54,541 nt of DNA from positions 1 through 54,541 of the forward strand of contig JAFWGU010000028.1 in NCBI GenBank assembly GCA_017512285.1, written 5' to 3'. Below are positions 23,186-33,500 of the stretch, one piece after another. Below the pieces are notes generated by a model that had not been told where the DNA came from, did no database searches, and saw nothing but the letters and a program-made list of their open reading frames with translations. The stretch comes from Erysipelotrichaceae bacterium. Its GTDB lineage: Bacteria > Bacillota_I > Bacilli_A > Erysipelotrichales > Erysipelotrichaceae. Position numbers and translations under genes: made by a program. The stretch's first letter is position 1. Every line of letters starts with the position of its first letter.

Positions 23186-24388
23186 ATGAAATACGATTTT
23201 ACTACAATTCTGGACAGATATGGCAAGGATGCCATAGCTGTAGACATGCCAACGGATTATCTTGGCAACTATGGCAAGGTTAAAAGAGAAGAGGGTTTTG
23301 ATGTCATTCCAATGTGGGTCGCTGACATGAACTTCCCGGTCGTACCTTCAATTCAGAAGGCCATCATTGACCGTGTCAACAGTCCTACTTTCGGCTATTA
23401 TGCTCCAAGAGAGGAGTATTTCAATTCAATCATTGAATGGCAGAAACACTTCCATGGCATCGATGTCAGAAAGGAAGAGATTGCCTACGACAATGGCGTA
23501 TTAGGCGGTCTGATCAGTGCCTGCAACGTCTTATTGTCAAAGGGTGACAACATTTTGCTGCATTCACCGACATATGTCGGATTTACCGGTGTACTGCACA
23601 ATAACGGCTATAACATGGTTCATTCACCGCTCATCAAGAAGGATGATACCTGGGTAATGGACTATGAGGACATGGAGAAGAAGATCGTTGACAATAACAT
23701 CAAGGTTGCCGTCATCTGTAATCCTCACAATCCAACCGGCAGAGTATGGACCAGAGAAGAACTGGAAAAGGCCATGGCTCTGTTTGAGAAGTATGGCGTA
23801 TATGTCATTTCAGATGAGATCTGGGCTGACATTACCCTAAATGGCAATAAGCAGATCCCGACCCAGAGCGTAAGCGAGTATGCAAGGGAACATACGGTTG
23901 CCTTATATGCTCCAAGCAAGACATTCAACCTGGCCGGTCTGATCGGCAGCTATCACATCATCTACAACAAGTGGCTAAGAGAAAGAGTTGCCAAGGAAGC
24001 TTCATTATGCCATTACAACTCAATGAACGTGCTGTCAATGCACGCTCTGATCGGCGCCTATGGTGCTGAAGGAAAGGAATGGGTAGAGGAACTTAAGGAA
24101 GTACTGTCAGGTAACGTCAATTATGCCTGTGACTTCATCAGGGAAAGGCTGCCTGGCGTCAGCGTGATCAAGCCCGAAGGAACATACATGCTGTTCATTG
24201 ACTGTGAAGAGTACTGTAAGAAGAACAACGTAACTCTTGACGATCTGTTCTACAAGGGCTGGCAGTATGGCGTATACTGGCAGGATGGTCGTCCATTCCA
24301 TGGTGAATATAACATAAGGATCAATCTTGCCTTACCTTTATCAAGAGTTAAGGAAGCGTTTGACCGACTCGAAAAATACGTATTCTAA
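23186..24388 (+). CDS. PatB/MalY-type PLP-dependent C-S lyase (cystathionine beta-lyase)
   Basis: 400 residues, fold-type I aminotransferase family. Diagnostic features are VIPMWVADMNFPVVPSI near the N-terminus, CNPHNPTGRVW, ISDEIWADI and PLP-lysine K245 in YAPSKTFNLAGL. This branch splits C-S bonds of cystathionine or cysteine, giving homocysteine or sulfide, rather than transaminating. AGGGGAGG precedes the ATG. Followed by a terminator shared with the converging gene. Confidence 0.88.
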   Translation: MKYDFTTILDRYGKDAIAVDMPTDYLGNYGKVKREEGFDVIPMWVADMNFPVVPSIQKAIIDRVNSPTFGYYAPREEYFNSIIEWQKHFHGIDVRKEEIAYDNGVLGGLISACNVLLSKGDNILLHSPTYVGFTGVLHNNGYNMVHSPLIKKDDTWVMDYEDMEKKIVDNNIKVAVICNPHNPTGRVWTREELEKAMALFEKYGVYVISDEIWADITLNGNKQIPTQSVSEYAREHTVALYAPSKTFNLAGLIGSYHIIYNKWLRERVAKEASLCHYNSMNVLSMHALIGAYGAEGKEWVEELKEVLSGNVNYACDFIRERLPGVSVIKPEGTYMLFIDCEEYCKKNNVTLDDLFYKGWQYGVYWQDGRPFHGEYNIRINLALPLSRVKEAFDRLEKYVF

Positions 24389-24396
24389 AAAGAAAA

Positions 24397-24436
24397 ATGC
24401 TGAATGTCACTTCACAGTGCATTCAGCATATTTTTT
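24397..24436. terminator. bidirectional terminator between convergent genes
   Basis: ATGCTGAATG (24397-24406) / CATTCAGCAT (24420-24429), 13-base loop, T6 on the plus strand and T5 on the minus. One arm and the loop include the last codons of the minus-strand phosphodiesterase. Confidence 0.85.
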
Positions 24437-24952
24437 ACTTGTCATTAAATCCTTCCAGACGAATGTCCTGTCTTCCAGGATCATGTAACTGTGCTTGGTA
24501 TCATTCTTGGGCATGGATACCGAACCGGGGTTGAGATAGGTGAACTTTTCAAATATCTCGCAGGCAGGGACATGAGTATGCCCGCACAACAGTATCTCAT
24601 TGCAGAAAGGCAGCGGCTTCTTCTGATTATAGGTGTGACCGTGGGTTGCGGTAATGGTTATGCCATTGACGTTGAGAATGGTATAGTCAGCCATTATCGG
24701 GAATTCCAGGACCACCTGGTCAACCTCAGCCTCGCAGTTGCCTCTTACGGATAATGTACAGTCCTTGATGCTGTTGAGCATTTCCACGACTTTCTTAGGC
24801 GCATATCCCTTTGGCAGATCATTTCTCGGACCGTGATAGAGGATGTCTCCCAGCAATAAAAGCTTATCCGGCTTTTCCTCATGGAATCTCTTCATAAGTC
24901 TTTCGCAGTAATAGGCAGAGCCATGGATGTCAGAGGCGATCATCAGTTTCAT
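24407..24952 (-). CDS. YfcE-family metallophosphodiesterase
   Basis: 181 residues, matching YfcE/MJ0936-type phosphodiesterases. Metal-binding motifs in order: SDIHGSAYY (D and H), LLLGDILYHGP, VRGNCEAEVD (GNCD-type), TATHGH and LCGHTHVP. Acts on phosphodiesters such as cyclic nucleotides in homologues; physiological substrate unknown. AAGGAGA precedes the ATG at 24952. It is divergent from rho. Confidence 0.88.
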   Translation of the reverse strand: MKLMIASDIHGSAYYCERLMKRFHEEKPDKLLLLGDILYHGPRNDLPKGYAPKKVVEMLNSIKDCTLSVRGNCEAEVDQVVLEFPIMADYTILNVNGITITATHGHTYNQKKPLPFCNEILLCGHTHVPACEIFEKFTYLNPGSVSMPKNDTKHSYMILEDRTFVWKDLMTSKKYAECTVK

Positions 24953-25067
24953 ATTATTTGTCTCCTTGTTAAGTAAATTATAGAATACTTGCGGGCAATG
25001 GACAATGATTGGATAATTCAGGTCATATTTAATATAATTAAGTAGTATCAGAGATGGGAGGAAGATC

Positions 25068-26240
25068 ATGGACGAAAAGGAAATAGTCACTGAAGAAAAA
25101 AGCGACCTGGAGATAGCCAGGGAAAACGGTGAGATCACTACGGGAATACTGGAAGTTCTGGAAGACGGCTTCGGTTTCTTAAGAAGTGATAACTATCTGA
25201 CCGGCAGTAATGATGTCTACGTATCAGCTTCCCAGATCAGAAGATTCAATCTGAGAACCGGAGACTTCGTTACCGGCTATACCAGAAATCCCAAGAACAA
25301 TGAAAGATTCAGAGGTCTGGTTTATGTCAATCAGGTCAACGGGTACGACCCGGAAGCCGTCAAGCAGAGAAAGAGATTTGAGGATCTGACTCCAACCTTC
25401 CCAAGGGAAAGAATTTCCCTGGAAACGGATAACATTGCCTTAAGGATCATTGACCTGTTATCACCAATTGGCAAGGGACAGAGAGGACTCATCGTTTCTC
25501 CGCCAAAGGCCGGTAAGACGACCTTGCTGAAACAGTCTGCCCTGGCCATGATGAAGAACAATAAGGATCTGCACATCATCATTCTGCTGATCGATGAGAG
25601 ACCGGAAGAAGTAACTGACATCAAGGAAGCTACTGAGGGAAATAACATCGAAGTTATTTATTCAACCTTTGATGAGATGCCGGAAAAGCACATTAAGGTT
25701 GCTGAGATGACAATAGAAAGAGCCAAGAGACTGGTTGAAAGCGGTGAGGATGTCGTCATTCTTCTCGACAGCATCACCAGACTGGCCAGAGCTTATAACT
25801 TATTGTGTACGCCAAGCGGCAGAACACTGTCAGGAGGACTTGATCCGGCATCGCTTTACATGCCGAAGAGATTCTTCGGAGCTGCCCGCAATACTAAGGA
25901 AAGCGGCAGTCTGACCATACTGGCAACGGCACTTATCGAAACCGGCAGTAAGATGGATGATGTCATCTTTGAAGAATTCAAGGGTACAGGCAACATGGAG
26001 CTGGTACTGAACAGGGAACTGCAGGAAAAGAGAGTATTCCCGGCCATTGACCTGGCCAAGAGCGGAACCAGAAGAGAGGATCTGCTGTTAAGTGAAAGGG
26101 AGATCGAGGCAGTCAATCTGATGAGAAGAAGCCTCAACGACCTGCGCAAGGATCTGGCTGTGGAAAGACTGTTAAGCATGTTCTCCAAGACCAGAACAAA
26201 TGAGGAATTTGTTAATCTGATATTAAAGGGAATAAGCTAA
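25068..26240 (+). CDS. rho: transcription termination factor Rho
   Basis: RNA-dependent ATPase that ends transcription. 390 residues, shorter than the common 420-430 because the N-terminal helical part is reduced. The cold-shock-like RNA-binding domain (residues 22-90: GILEVLEDGFGFLRS, DVYVSASQIRRFNLRTGD) is followed by Walker A PPKAGKTTLL, Walker B DVVILLDSITRLARAYN, the GGLDPASL Q-loop and the R-loop GTGNMEL. Preceded by GGGAGG. It coexists here with many intrinsic terminators. Confidence 0.95.
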   Translation: MDEKEIVTEEKSDLEIARENGEITTGILEVLEDGFGFLRSDNYLTGSNDVYVSASQIRRFNLRTGDFVTGYTRNPKNNERFRGLVYVNQVNGYDPEAVKQRKRFEDLTPTFPRERISLETDNIALRIIDLLSPIGKGQRGLIVSPPKAGKTTLLKQSALAMMKNNKDLHIIILLIDERPEEVTDIKEATEGNNIEVIYSTFDEMPEKHIKVAEMTIERAKRLVESGEDVVILLDSITRLARAYNLLCTPSGRTLSGGLDPASLYMPKRFFGAARNTKESGSLTILATALIETGSKMDDVIFEEFKGTGNMELVLNRELQEKRVFPAIDLAKSGTRREDLLLSEREIEAVNLMRRSLNDLRKDLAVERLLSMFSKTRTNEEFVNLILKGIS

Positions 26241-26241
26241 G

Positions 26242-26270
26242 AAAAACATCGGAATGTTCCGATGTTTTTT
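26242..26270 (+). terminator. rho terminator
   Basis: AAAACATCGGA / TCCGATGTTTT with a four-base loop around 26254-26257 and T6. It touches the 3' end of the minus-strand gene. Confidence 0.87.
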
Positions 26271-26589
26271 ACAGGCTTTCTCTGATGAAGTAGGAATTGA
26301 CTTCCGTCTCGGTGATGAGTATAGATTCCTGATTGAAGAAGACGCACAGGTCCTTGGCCATTTCCTCGACGGTGCTTCTGTCTGCGTCGATCAGGGACAG
26401 AATCAGGGATGTTTCCTGAGTATAGGTTCCGTCATCGTGAAAGTAGCCGCCCTCAGCTATTGAAAAGGAGAAGGGGAGATGGTAGCTCATGCATACTCTC
26501 TTCAGCAGGGAAGTATATCTTGTCGTTTCAAATTTCTGTGTCTTCAGATCGGCATCATTTAAGCCGATGTATATCTTTGTTTCCAGCAT
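26269..26589 (-). CDS. uncharacterised small protein
   Basis: 106 residues starting MLETKIYIGLNDADL, with a GGYFHDDGTYTQETSLIL block and CVFFNQESILI. Alternating strands and helices suggest a small ferredoxin-like fold; no family is assigned with confidence. Cytoplasmic, no signal. GAGGAA precedes the ATG at 26589, preferred over the longer start at 26610. It faces the amidohydrolase divergently. Confidence 0.6.
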   Translation of the reverse strand: MLETKIYIGLNDADLKTQKFETTRYTSLLKRVCMSYHLPFSFSIAEGGYFHDDGTYTQETSLILSLIDADRSTVEEMAKDLCVFFNQESILITETEVNSYFIRESL

Positions 26590-26665
26590 GTTCGTTTCCT
26601 CGTTTACCAAGTTATTATAACAGAACCTGGGGGCGAAATAGTGTGATTATGCCACTGAACTGTTT

Positions 26666-26671
26666 TATAAT
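26666..26671 (+). promoter_or_regulatory. -10 box of the amidohydrolase operon
   Basis: TATAAT at 26666-26671. Transcription would start near 26678, giving a leader of about a dozen bases with only a weak TAGG ribosome site before the ATG at 26690. Confidence 0.45.
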
Positions 26672-26689
26672 TTCTGTAGGTACATAAAA

Positions 26690-28279
26690 ATGAAAACACT
26701 ATATTACAACGGAACAGTATATGACGGATCGCAGATGGCTGAGGCTTTCATCGTGGAAGACGGACGTTTCATTTTCTGCGGCAGTAATGACGAGGCAGAA
26801 AAATGCGCGTATGATGAGAAAACTGATCTGAAGGGTCAGTTTGTCTGCGCCGGGTTCAATGATTCCCATCTGCATCTGCTTAACCTTGGACAGTCATTAA
26901 TGTCAGCCAGACTGGCTGAACATACTGACAGTCTCAGAGGAATGATGAATTATGTACGGGAATTCAGAAACAGTCATGATTATTCAAACGGTCAATGGCT
27001 GACCGGCAGGGGCTGGAATCAGGACTATTTCACAGATGTCACCAGAATGCCCTCAAGAAAGGACATTGACTATGTCGTTAATGACATTCCCGTTGTTCTG
27101 ACCAGGGCTTGCGGACACAGTTGTGTGGTAAATACCAGGGCACTGGAAGTCTGTGGTATAACTGAGGATACGGTTTCACCGGATGGCGGAGCCATTGACT
27201 ATGAGAACGGGTTATTCTTTGACAATGCCATTGATCTTATCAGCCGCAGGAAACCATCACCGTCAGAAACTGAAATTGAAAACATGATCATCGAAGCCTG
27301 CAGGCTGTTGAACAGCTATGGCATTACCAGCGTTCAGAGTGATGATTACTGCGTTTTCAGGGAAATACCTTTCGAAGTGATAAATGAAGCATACAGAAAA
27401 CTTGAAAGAGAAGGAAGACTGTCCATTCGCGTATATGAGCAGTCAAACTTTACGGATCTTAAGGAGTTCGGAAGATTCGTTGAAGCCGGCAACGTTACGG
27501 GCAAGGGAACGGATTTCTTTAAGATCGGACCTCTGAAGATGCTGGGAGACGGTTCTCTTGGCAGCCGCACGGCATACCTGAGCAGACCGTATAATGATGA
27601 TCCGTCAACCAGAGGTTTTCCGCTGTTCAGCGATGAGCAGATGAACGCCATGCTGGAATATGCCAATGATCATGGCATGCAGATAGCCGTACATGCCATA
27701 GGTGACGGATGTCTTGATCAGGTGATGAACGCAATCGACAGAGCGCTGAAGAAGAAGCCGGTGAAAGATCACCGCCATGGCATAGTCCACTGTCAGCTGT
27801 CACGGGCTGATCAGCTCGAAAGAATTGCTGAAATGAATCTCCATGTATATGCTCAGAGCATATTCCTGGATTACGATAATCACATAGTATATGACAGGGC
27901 AGGCGAACAGCTGGCATCAACCAGCTACAACTGGAAGACCCTGATGAAGAAGGGGGTAACCGTATCAAACGGTTCTGATGCCCCGGTTGAACTGCCTGAT
28001 GTAATGAAGGGCATTGAGTGTGCCGTTACCAGAACGTCAATGGACGGCACCGGTCCTTATCTTAAAGATGAGGCATTTACCGTCAGAGAGGCAATAGACA
28101 GCTTTACAAAAGCATCTGCTTTTGCGAGCTTTGAGGAGAACATCAAGGGAATGATCAGAGAAGGCTATCTGGCTGACTTTGTCGTGCTGGAAGGAAATCC
28201 CTTCATGGCTAAGGAAAACGAACTGCATGACATTAAGGTCAGTGAGACCTATGTCAATGGGAAGAAGGTGTTTGGATGA
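26690..28279 (+). CDS. amidohydrolase, YtcJ-like
   Basis: 529 residues, amidohydrolase superfamily type 3. N-terminal and C-terminal beta-sandwich parts (TLYYNGTVYDG, ADFVVLEGNPF) flank the metal barrel. Metal ligands are in GFNDSHLHLL, a C-terminal aspartate in VSNGSDAPVE and histidines in HAIGDG and GIVHCQLS. KMLGDGSLGSRTAYL is typical of the YtcJ branch. The substrate is unknown; amide or deaminated cyclic compounds are likely. Its stop overlaps the next gene by ATGA, so the pair is coupled. Confidence 0.85.
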   Translation: MKTLYYNGTVYDGSQMAEAFIVEDGRFIFCGSNDEAEKCAYDEKTDLKGQFVCAGFNDSHLHLLNLGQSLMSARLAEHTDSLRGMMNYVREFRNSHDYSNGQWLTGRGWNQDYFTDVTRMPSRKDIDYVVNDIPVVLTRACGHSCVVNTRALEVCGITEDTVSPDGGAIDYENGLFFDNAIDLISRRKPSPSETEIENMIIEACRLLNSYGITSVQSDDYCVFREIPFEVINEAYRKLEREGRLSIRVYEQSNFTDLKEFGRFVEAGNVTGKGTDFFKIGPLKMLGDGSLGSRTAYLSRPYNDDPSTRGFPLFSDEQMNAMLEYANDHGMQIAVHAIGDGCLDQVMNAIDRALKKKPVKDHRHGIVHCQLSRADQLERIAEMNLHVYAQSIFLDYDNHIVYDRAGEQLASTSYNWKTLMKKGVTVSNGSDAPVELPDVMKGIECAVTRTSMDGTGPYLKDEAFTVREAIDSFTKASAFASFEENIKGMIREGYLADFVVLEGNPFMAKENELHDIKVSETYVNGKKVFG

Positions 28280-29181
28280 AGTGGGCAATGGTATCAACCT
28301 GGAAGATGTCCAGGGACGGTCAGTTGAAGGCAGCAGAGCTGCTGGAAAAGGGCGCAAGTGCAGATGAGGCGGCAATAATCGCAGCCGAAGTCATTGAAAG
28401 CAATCCTGCCTATACATCAGTAGGATATGGCGGTCTGCCTGACAACAGAGGAAGAGTTACTCTGGATGCCGGCTTCATGAATGGCGATACTCTGAAGTTT
28501 GGAGCCGTGGGCTGCGTTGAAGGCTTCAAGTCACCGATCAGGATTGCCCGCAAGCTGGCTGAAAATGAATTTAACAATTTCCTGGTTGGCAGGGGCGCCG
28601 AGGAATATGCCCTGAAGAACGGTTTCGAGCAGTGGAACAATCTGACGGAAGAATCCTATGCCAGATATCTGAAGGAAAAGGACAATACCGGCAAGTTGAA
28701 AAGCTATGATGGTCATGATACGGTATGTTACGTGGTAAGAGACGTTAACGGTACGGTATGTACGGCCGTTACTACCAGCGGTTTGTTCATGAAGGAACAT
28801 GGACGTATTGGTGATTCCCCATTGGCCGGCTGCGGGTATTACGCAGACTCTCAGTTTGGCGGTGCCGGATGCACCGGTGTTGGTGAGGACATAATCAGAG
28901 GAACTGTGGCCTACAAAGCCGTCAGCAAGCTCAGTGACGGAAAGAGTGCTCAGCAGGCTGCTGATGAAACTCTGGCGGAGATCATGACACGAATACCTGA
29001 CTGCCGCAGCGTATCATTTGTCTTACTGGATAAGGACGGTAACTTCGGGGTTGGAACAAACTGTGATTTCCCGTTTGTATACGGCAGTGATGAAGACGGA
29101 ATAAGGCTTTACCTGGCTGAATACAGGGATGGGAAAACGGCGATAAGGCTGATTGAGGATGATGAATGTGAACTTGATTAG
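28276..29181 (+). CDS. isoaspartyl peptidase/L-asparaginase family (Ntn-hydrolase)
   Basis: 301 residues. The autocleavage site is GHDT149V: Thr149 would become the N-terminal nucleophile after self-processing. Other family blocks are GYGGLPDNRGRVTLDAGFM, GAVGCVEGF, GRIGDSPLAGCGYYAD and GEDIIRG. Members release aspartate from N4-linked glycoasparagine or isoaspartyl peptides. No signal peptide, so cytoplasmic. Overlaps the amidohydrolase gene by four bases, which suggests joint breakdown of an amide substrate. Confidence 0.88.
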   Translation: MKWAMVSTWKMSRDGQLKAAELLEKGASADEAAIIAAEVIESNPAYTSVGYGGLPDNRGRVTLDAGFMNGDTLKFGAVGCVEGFKSPIRIARKLAENEFNNFLVGRGAEEYALKNGFEQWNNLTEESYARYLKEKDNTGKLKSYDGHDTVCYVVRDVNGTVCTAVTTSGLFMKEHGRIGDSPLAGCGYYADSQFGGAGCTGVGEDIIRGTVAYKAVSKLSDGKSAQQAADETLAEIMTRIPDCRSVSFVLLDKDGNFGVGTNCDFPFVYGSDEDGIRLYLAEYRDGKTAIRLIEDDECELD

Positions 29182-29206
29182 GAATGATGAAAATCATTCC
29201 TTTTTT
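29180..29206 (+). terminator. intrinsic terminator
   Basis: AGGAATGAT (29180-29188), GAAA loop, ATCATTCCT (29193-29201), then T5. The left arm uses the stop codon. Confidence 0.88.
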
Positions 29207-29232
29207 ATGTTTACAGTATTTTGTGATTTCTC

Positions 29233-29260
29233 TATAATAAAAAATGAACAGGAGTTCATT
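29233..29260 (+). promoter_or_regulatory. promoter and palindromic operator of the TetR-ABC operon
   Basis: TATAAT (29233-29238) is followed at once by a perfect palindrome AATGAAC (29243-29249), AGGA, GTTCATT (29254-29260). The spacer and arm include the ribosome site of the TetR gene. Size, symmetry and location fit an autoregulatory TetR operator that blocks the start of transcription. Confidence 0.65.
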
Positions 29261-29264
29261 ATTT

Positions 29265-29894
29265 ATGGCACAGACATTAAAGGATGACGTAAAGGCGAGG
29301 ATCATTGAATCAGCCAAGGAAGAGTTTCTGGAAAACAGCTATGAGAAGACTTCCATGAGGGCTATCGCCAGCAAGAGCAACATAACCGTAGGCAATCTCT
29401 ACCGCTACTTCAAGAGCAAGGAGGAGCTGAACCGTTTCATCGTGGGTCCGGCGCTTAACAAGCTTCAGGCTCTGATATTAAAGCTTTCCGGCAATGCCAT
29501 CGACATTCTGGAAGACAGGGAGATCGTTCTTTCCCGTGAGGAATTACGGGGCATGCTGGATACTCTGGGTGATGGTCTGGTAGACATATATAATGACCAT
29601 AAGATCGAGGTAAACATTCTGATGATGCGCAGTTCAATTAACCGCAATCTGACTGAATGGTTTTCCAATGCCCTGGCGCAGATCTTTTCTTCAAACTACG
29701 GCGTGGACATCAATTCCAGGGAACTGCATTTATTGGCAGACAGCTATGCCGAATCTATTTTCAGCGGGATAAGGGTAATGTTAAGAAACAACCGTTTTGA
29801 CAGCGATACCCTGAAGACATTGGTTAAGATCTATCTTGAATCATATGTCGACATGCTCGACATAGATTTCCTCAAGGATCTCAGGGGTGAGTAG
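29265..29894 (+). CDS. TetR-family transcriptional regulator
   Basis: 209 residues. N-terminal helix-turn-helix, residues 8-55 (VKARIIESAKEEFLENSY, TSMRAIASKSNITVGNLYRYFKSKEEL), with a variable ligand/dimer domain after. It probably represses itself and the two exporter genes downstream through the palindrome at 29243-29260. The ATG at 29265 has GGAG ten bases upstream; the ATG at 29244 lies inside the operator. Its stop lies one base before the ATPase start. Confidence 0.88.
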   Translation: MAQTLKDDVKARIIESAKEEFLENSYEKTSMRAIASKSNITVGNLYRYFKSKEELNRFIVGPALNKLQALILKLSGNAIDILEDREIVLSREELRGMLDTLGDGLVDIYNDHKIEVNILMMRSSINRNLTEWFSNALAQIFSSNYGVDINSRELHLLADSYAESIFSGIRVMLRNNRFDSDTLKTLVKIYLESYVDMLDIDFLKDLRGE

Positions 29895-29895
29895 T

Positions 29896-30597
29896 ATGAG
29901 TTTCATAGAATTTAAGAATGTCAGCAAGGTCTATAAGATGGGTGAAGTCGAGATCAGAGCCCTGGATGACATTTCATTTGAAATTGAAAAGGGAGAATTC
30001 GTCGTAGTATTAGGCGCCAGCGGTGCAGGCAAGACGACCATCCTCAACATACTGGGCGGCATGGACCTGGCTACCTCAGGATCTGTTGTCGTTGACGGCA
30101 AGGACATCTCCAAGGCAAATGAGAAGGAATTAACGGAATACAGGCGGTTTGACATCGGCTTCGTTTTCCAGTTCTATAATCTGGTGCAAAATCTTACTGC
30201 CAGGGAAAACGTGGAACTGGCCGTACAGATCTGCCATGATCCGATGGATTCACGCTTCGTGCTGAAGATGGTCGGACTGGAAGACAGAATGGACAACTTC
30301 CCGTCACAGTTATCCGGCGGTGAGCAGCAGAGAGTTGCCATTGCCAGAGCCGTAGCCAAGAACCCGAAGCTTCTTCTGTGCGATGAACCAACGGGAGCTC
30401 TGGACTATAAGACAGGAAAACAGGTACTGAAGGTACTTCAGGACATGTGCTTCAAGCAGAACATGACGGTAGTCATGATCACTCACAACACCGCTCTCGC
30501 TGAAATGGGTCAGAAGATAATCAGAGTCAGAAGCGGCAACATCGAATCGGTAACCATTAACGAGAACCCAATGGATGCAGAGGATATTGAGTATTAA
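29896..30597 (+). CDS. ABC transporter ATPase of the TetR-controlled exporter
   Basis: 233 residues. Walker [24 protein letters not shown], signature [14 protein letters not shown], Walker [13 protein letters not shown] and MITHN switch. MacB/LolD-type ATPase. The ATG at 29896 has AGGGG (29883-29887) at proper spacing, one base after the TetR stop. Its TAA shares an A with the ATG of the permease at 30597, so the permease is tightly coupled. Confidence 0.9.
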   Translation: MSFIEFKNVSKVYKMGEVEIRALDDISFEIEKGEFVVVLGASGAGKTTILNILGGMDLATSGSVVVDGKDISKANEKELTEYRRFDIGFVFQFYNLVQNLTARENVELAVQICHDPMDSRFVLKMVGLEDRMDNFPSQLSGGEQQRVAIARAVAKNPKLLLCDEPTGALDYKTGKQVLKVLQDMCFKQNMTVVMITHNTALAEMGQKIIRVRSGNIESVTINENPMDAEDIEY

Positions 30598-33500
30598 TGT
30601 TTCATAAGGATACATTCAGATTAATTAGGAAAACCTTTAACAGATTCTTTTCCCTGTTGATGATCGTTCTGATAGGGTCATCTTTCATGATGGGCTTATT
30701 GAGTTCGAGACCAATAATGGAACAGAGCGTTGACAGGTACAATGACGACAGGAAACTGCAGGACTTCCAGATCTATTCTTCCTATGGTTTTGATGACAAT
30801 GACATCAGGGCATTAAGGAAGCAGGATTTCGTGGAAGATCTTTTTGCCAGCAAGATGGTTGATGTCTTCAGTGAAAATGAATACGGAGATGTTCTGGTAA
30901 CCAGAGTTGAGGAAGTCAATCGTCCGATGAATGATTTCCAGCTTATCAGCGGCAGATTGCCGGAAAGGTCAGATGAACTGGTCATCGTCAGTAATTCCAT
31001 CGGCGATTCATCACACCTTCTGGGCAGCAAGCTCAGGCTGTACCTTGATGATGAGGATCTGAGTGAAAAACTGGTCAATACGGAGTATGAGATCGTCGGC
31101 ATGGCAAAAACACCATGTTACATGGCCAAGATCCAGGGTACCAGCAATCTTAAGAACCTGGAACTAGACCTGATCGTCTACATTCCCAATAACAACTTCA
31201 AGGCGGAATACTATACGACCGTCTACTTTACCGTTCCCGAAGCCATGGATCTAGACAGCTATGGCGATGATTATCATGACTTCATCGTGGAAAAGGGAGA
31301 CGAGGTCAAGATCTTCGCTTTAAATCAGCAGGATAATCTGAAGGAAACCCTGCTGGCAGAATACAGGGAGAAGATTGGCGAAGGCGAACAGGAACTGGAG
31401 GAAAAGAAGGCAGAGGGTCAGGCTAAGCTGGATGAGGCCAAGCAGAAGCTTGACGATGCCAAGATCCAGATCATCGCTGCCCAGACCCAGCTTGATACGA
31501 TGAGAACGGCCATCAGTACCGGGACTGCCAGGATCAGCACTTTACAGAGGCAGTATGACAATGACTATGCCGCAATAGACAAGAGAATAAAGGACGTTGA
31601 GTCCAAAGATGCCCAGGGCAGAAGTTTCCAGACGATCTTCGCTGAGACTCTTTCTGACTATGCCACATACAACGCTCTTAAGAACATAAAGAACAGTCAG
31701 TCCATCAGTCCTTATGCTGAAAACATAACCAGGATCGAAAACGAGAATGCGGAATACCGCAACAGACTCAACGGGGATCTGTACCCGCAGAGAAACGAAC
31801 TGAATGAGATAATCAACAGTCCGTCAGCCACCGCTGAAGAAAAGCAGACAGCCTCCGATCAACTGATCGAAGTCAACAGGCAGATAACCGAACTGGAGAC
31901 CCAGATAACGGTAAATGAACTGTTGATTGAAAATCTTAAGAACATGGATGATCAGAGCGGCACGGGCAATGTTGATGAACTGATAGCTGATCTGGACAGA
32001 AAGTACGGCGGTTCAATTGAGACCGTCTACATTTCTCAGACGTCACTTTCCCAGGATCTGTTAAGACTTGAGGCAACAAGAGAGGAAATCAGGATTGCCA
32101 ATGAGGCAATTGCCAGGATCAATCTGGAGATATCCAGCGCAGAGGCTGAAATAGCTTCCGGGCAGATAGAGTATGAAGCCGGTGAGAAGGAATACCGCGA
32201 GGGTGTCATCCTGTTCAACGAGGAGATAGAAAAAGCTGAGGCTGAAATCAGAAAGGCCTATCAGGATCTGGAAGAACTGCCGGACGCCAAGTGGATGGTA
32301 CTGGACCGTGATTCCCACTATTCCAGTTACATGTTTGCCAGTAATGCCAGCCAGATGGGAGCCATCGGCACCTACATGCCGATTCTGTTCTACCTGGTAG
32401 CGGCACTGGTATGCATGACCACCATGACCAGACTGGTCGATGAACAGAGAGGTCAGATAGGAATCTTCCGGGCTCTCGGATTCTCCAAGTGGGAAGTAAC
32501 GTCAAAGTATCTGATCTACGCCTTGCTGGCATCACTGATCGGCTGCGTGCTGGGCATCGTGTTTGGCATGATGGTCTTCCCGACGGTCATCTATCAGACC
32601 TGGAGGCTGATGTATGATCTGCCGGACATGATGATGCTGTTCCCGATTGAAAACGTCATCATATGCGTCGTGGCCTTTACGGGATTAATGTTGCTGGTGA
32701 CGTATTTCGTTGTCAGAAAGACCCTCAATGAGGAGCCAAGTCAGCTGTTAAGGCCGAAGGCTCCGAAGAATGCCCGCAAGACCTTCATTGAAAACATTAC
32801 CTTCATCTGGCGCAGGCTTTCATTTACATCCAAGATAACAGCCCGTAATCTGATAAGATACAAGTCAAGGTTCTTCATGACCGTAATAGGAGTAGCCGGC
32901 TGTACCGGTTTGCTGGTGGTGGGCTGGGGCATCAAGGATTCCATCGCTGATGTCGTAGCCATTCAGTTCGGGCAGATCTACAATCATGACTACGTCATCA
33001 ATCTGGAAAATGACCATAACATTGAAGAAATAAATACCATACTGGAAAACGATCTGAACAATGAATACTTCGCCGGCATCATGACCTATTCATCAAAGGT
33101 ATATCTTGATGATAAGGAGAAAGTAATTACCATGGAGGTACTGGATGCCAGAAGCGGCAATGATGTGTTCAACTTAAGGGAGACTGACTGTAAGACCCCG
33201 CTTAAGATGAACAATACCGGTGTGATCGTCTCGCAGAAGTTTGCCAAAATAAACGGCATAAAAGCCGGAGATCAGATCACCATTGAATCAAGTACCGGTT
33301 TAAAGGCCAAAGTCAAGGTAAATGAGATATGCGAGATGTATTTCCAACATTACATATACATATCAAATGAGTATTATGAAACGGTATTCAGGGAACCCGT
33401 TCACTATAACTGCATTGCGGTTAAGACCAGTGACGGTGAGAACCTCAGACAGTCCCTGGAAGGGGTTGAGGGTGTTGAAAGCATGGTCGATTTCTCGGCT

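Noticed and set aside
26269-26589. Assignment of the small minus-strand protein to DUF3574
   Set aside because: Only the first strand resembles it; the central motifs could not be matched by eye.
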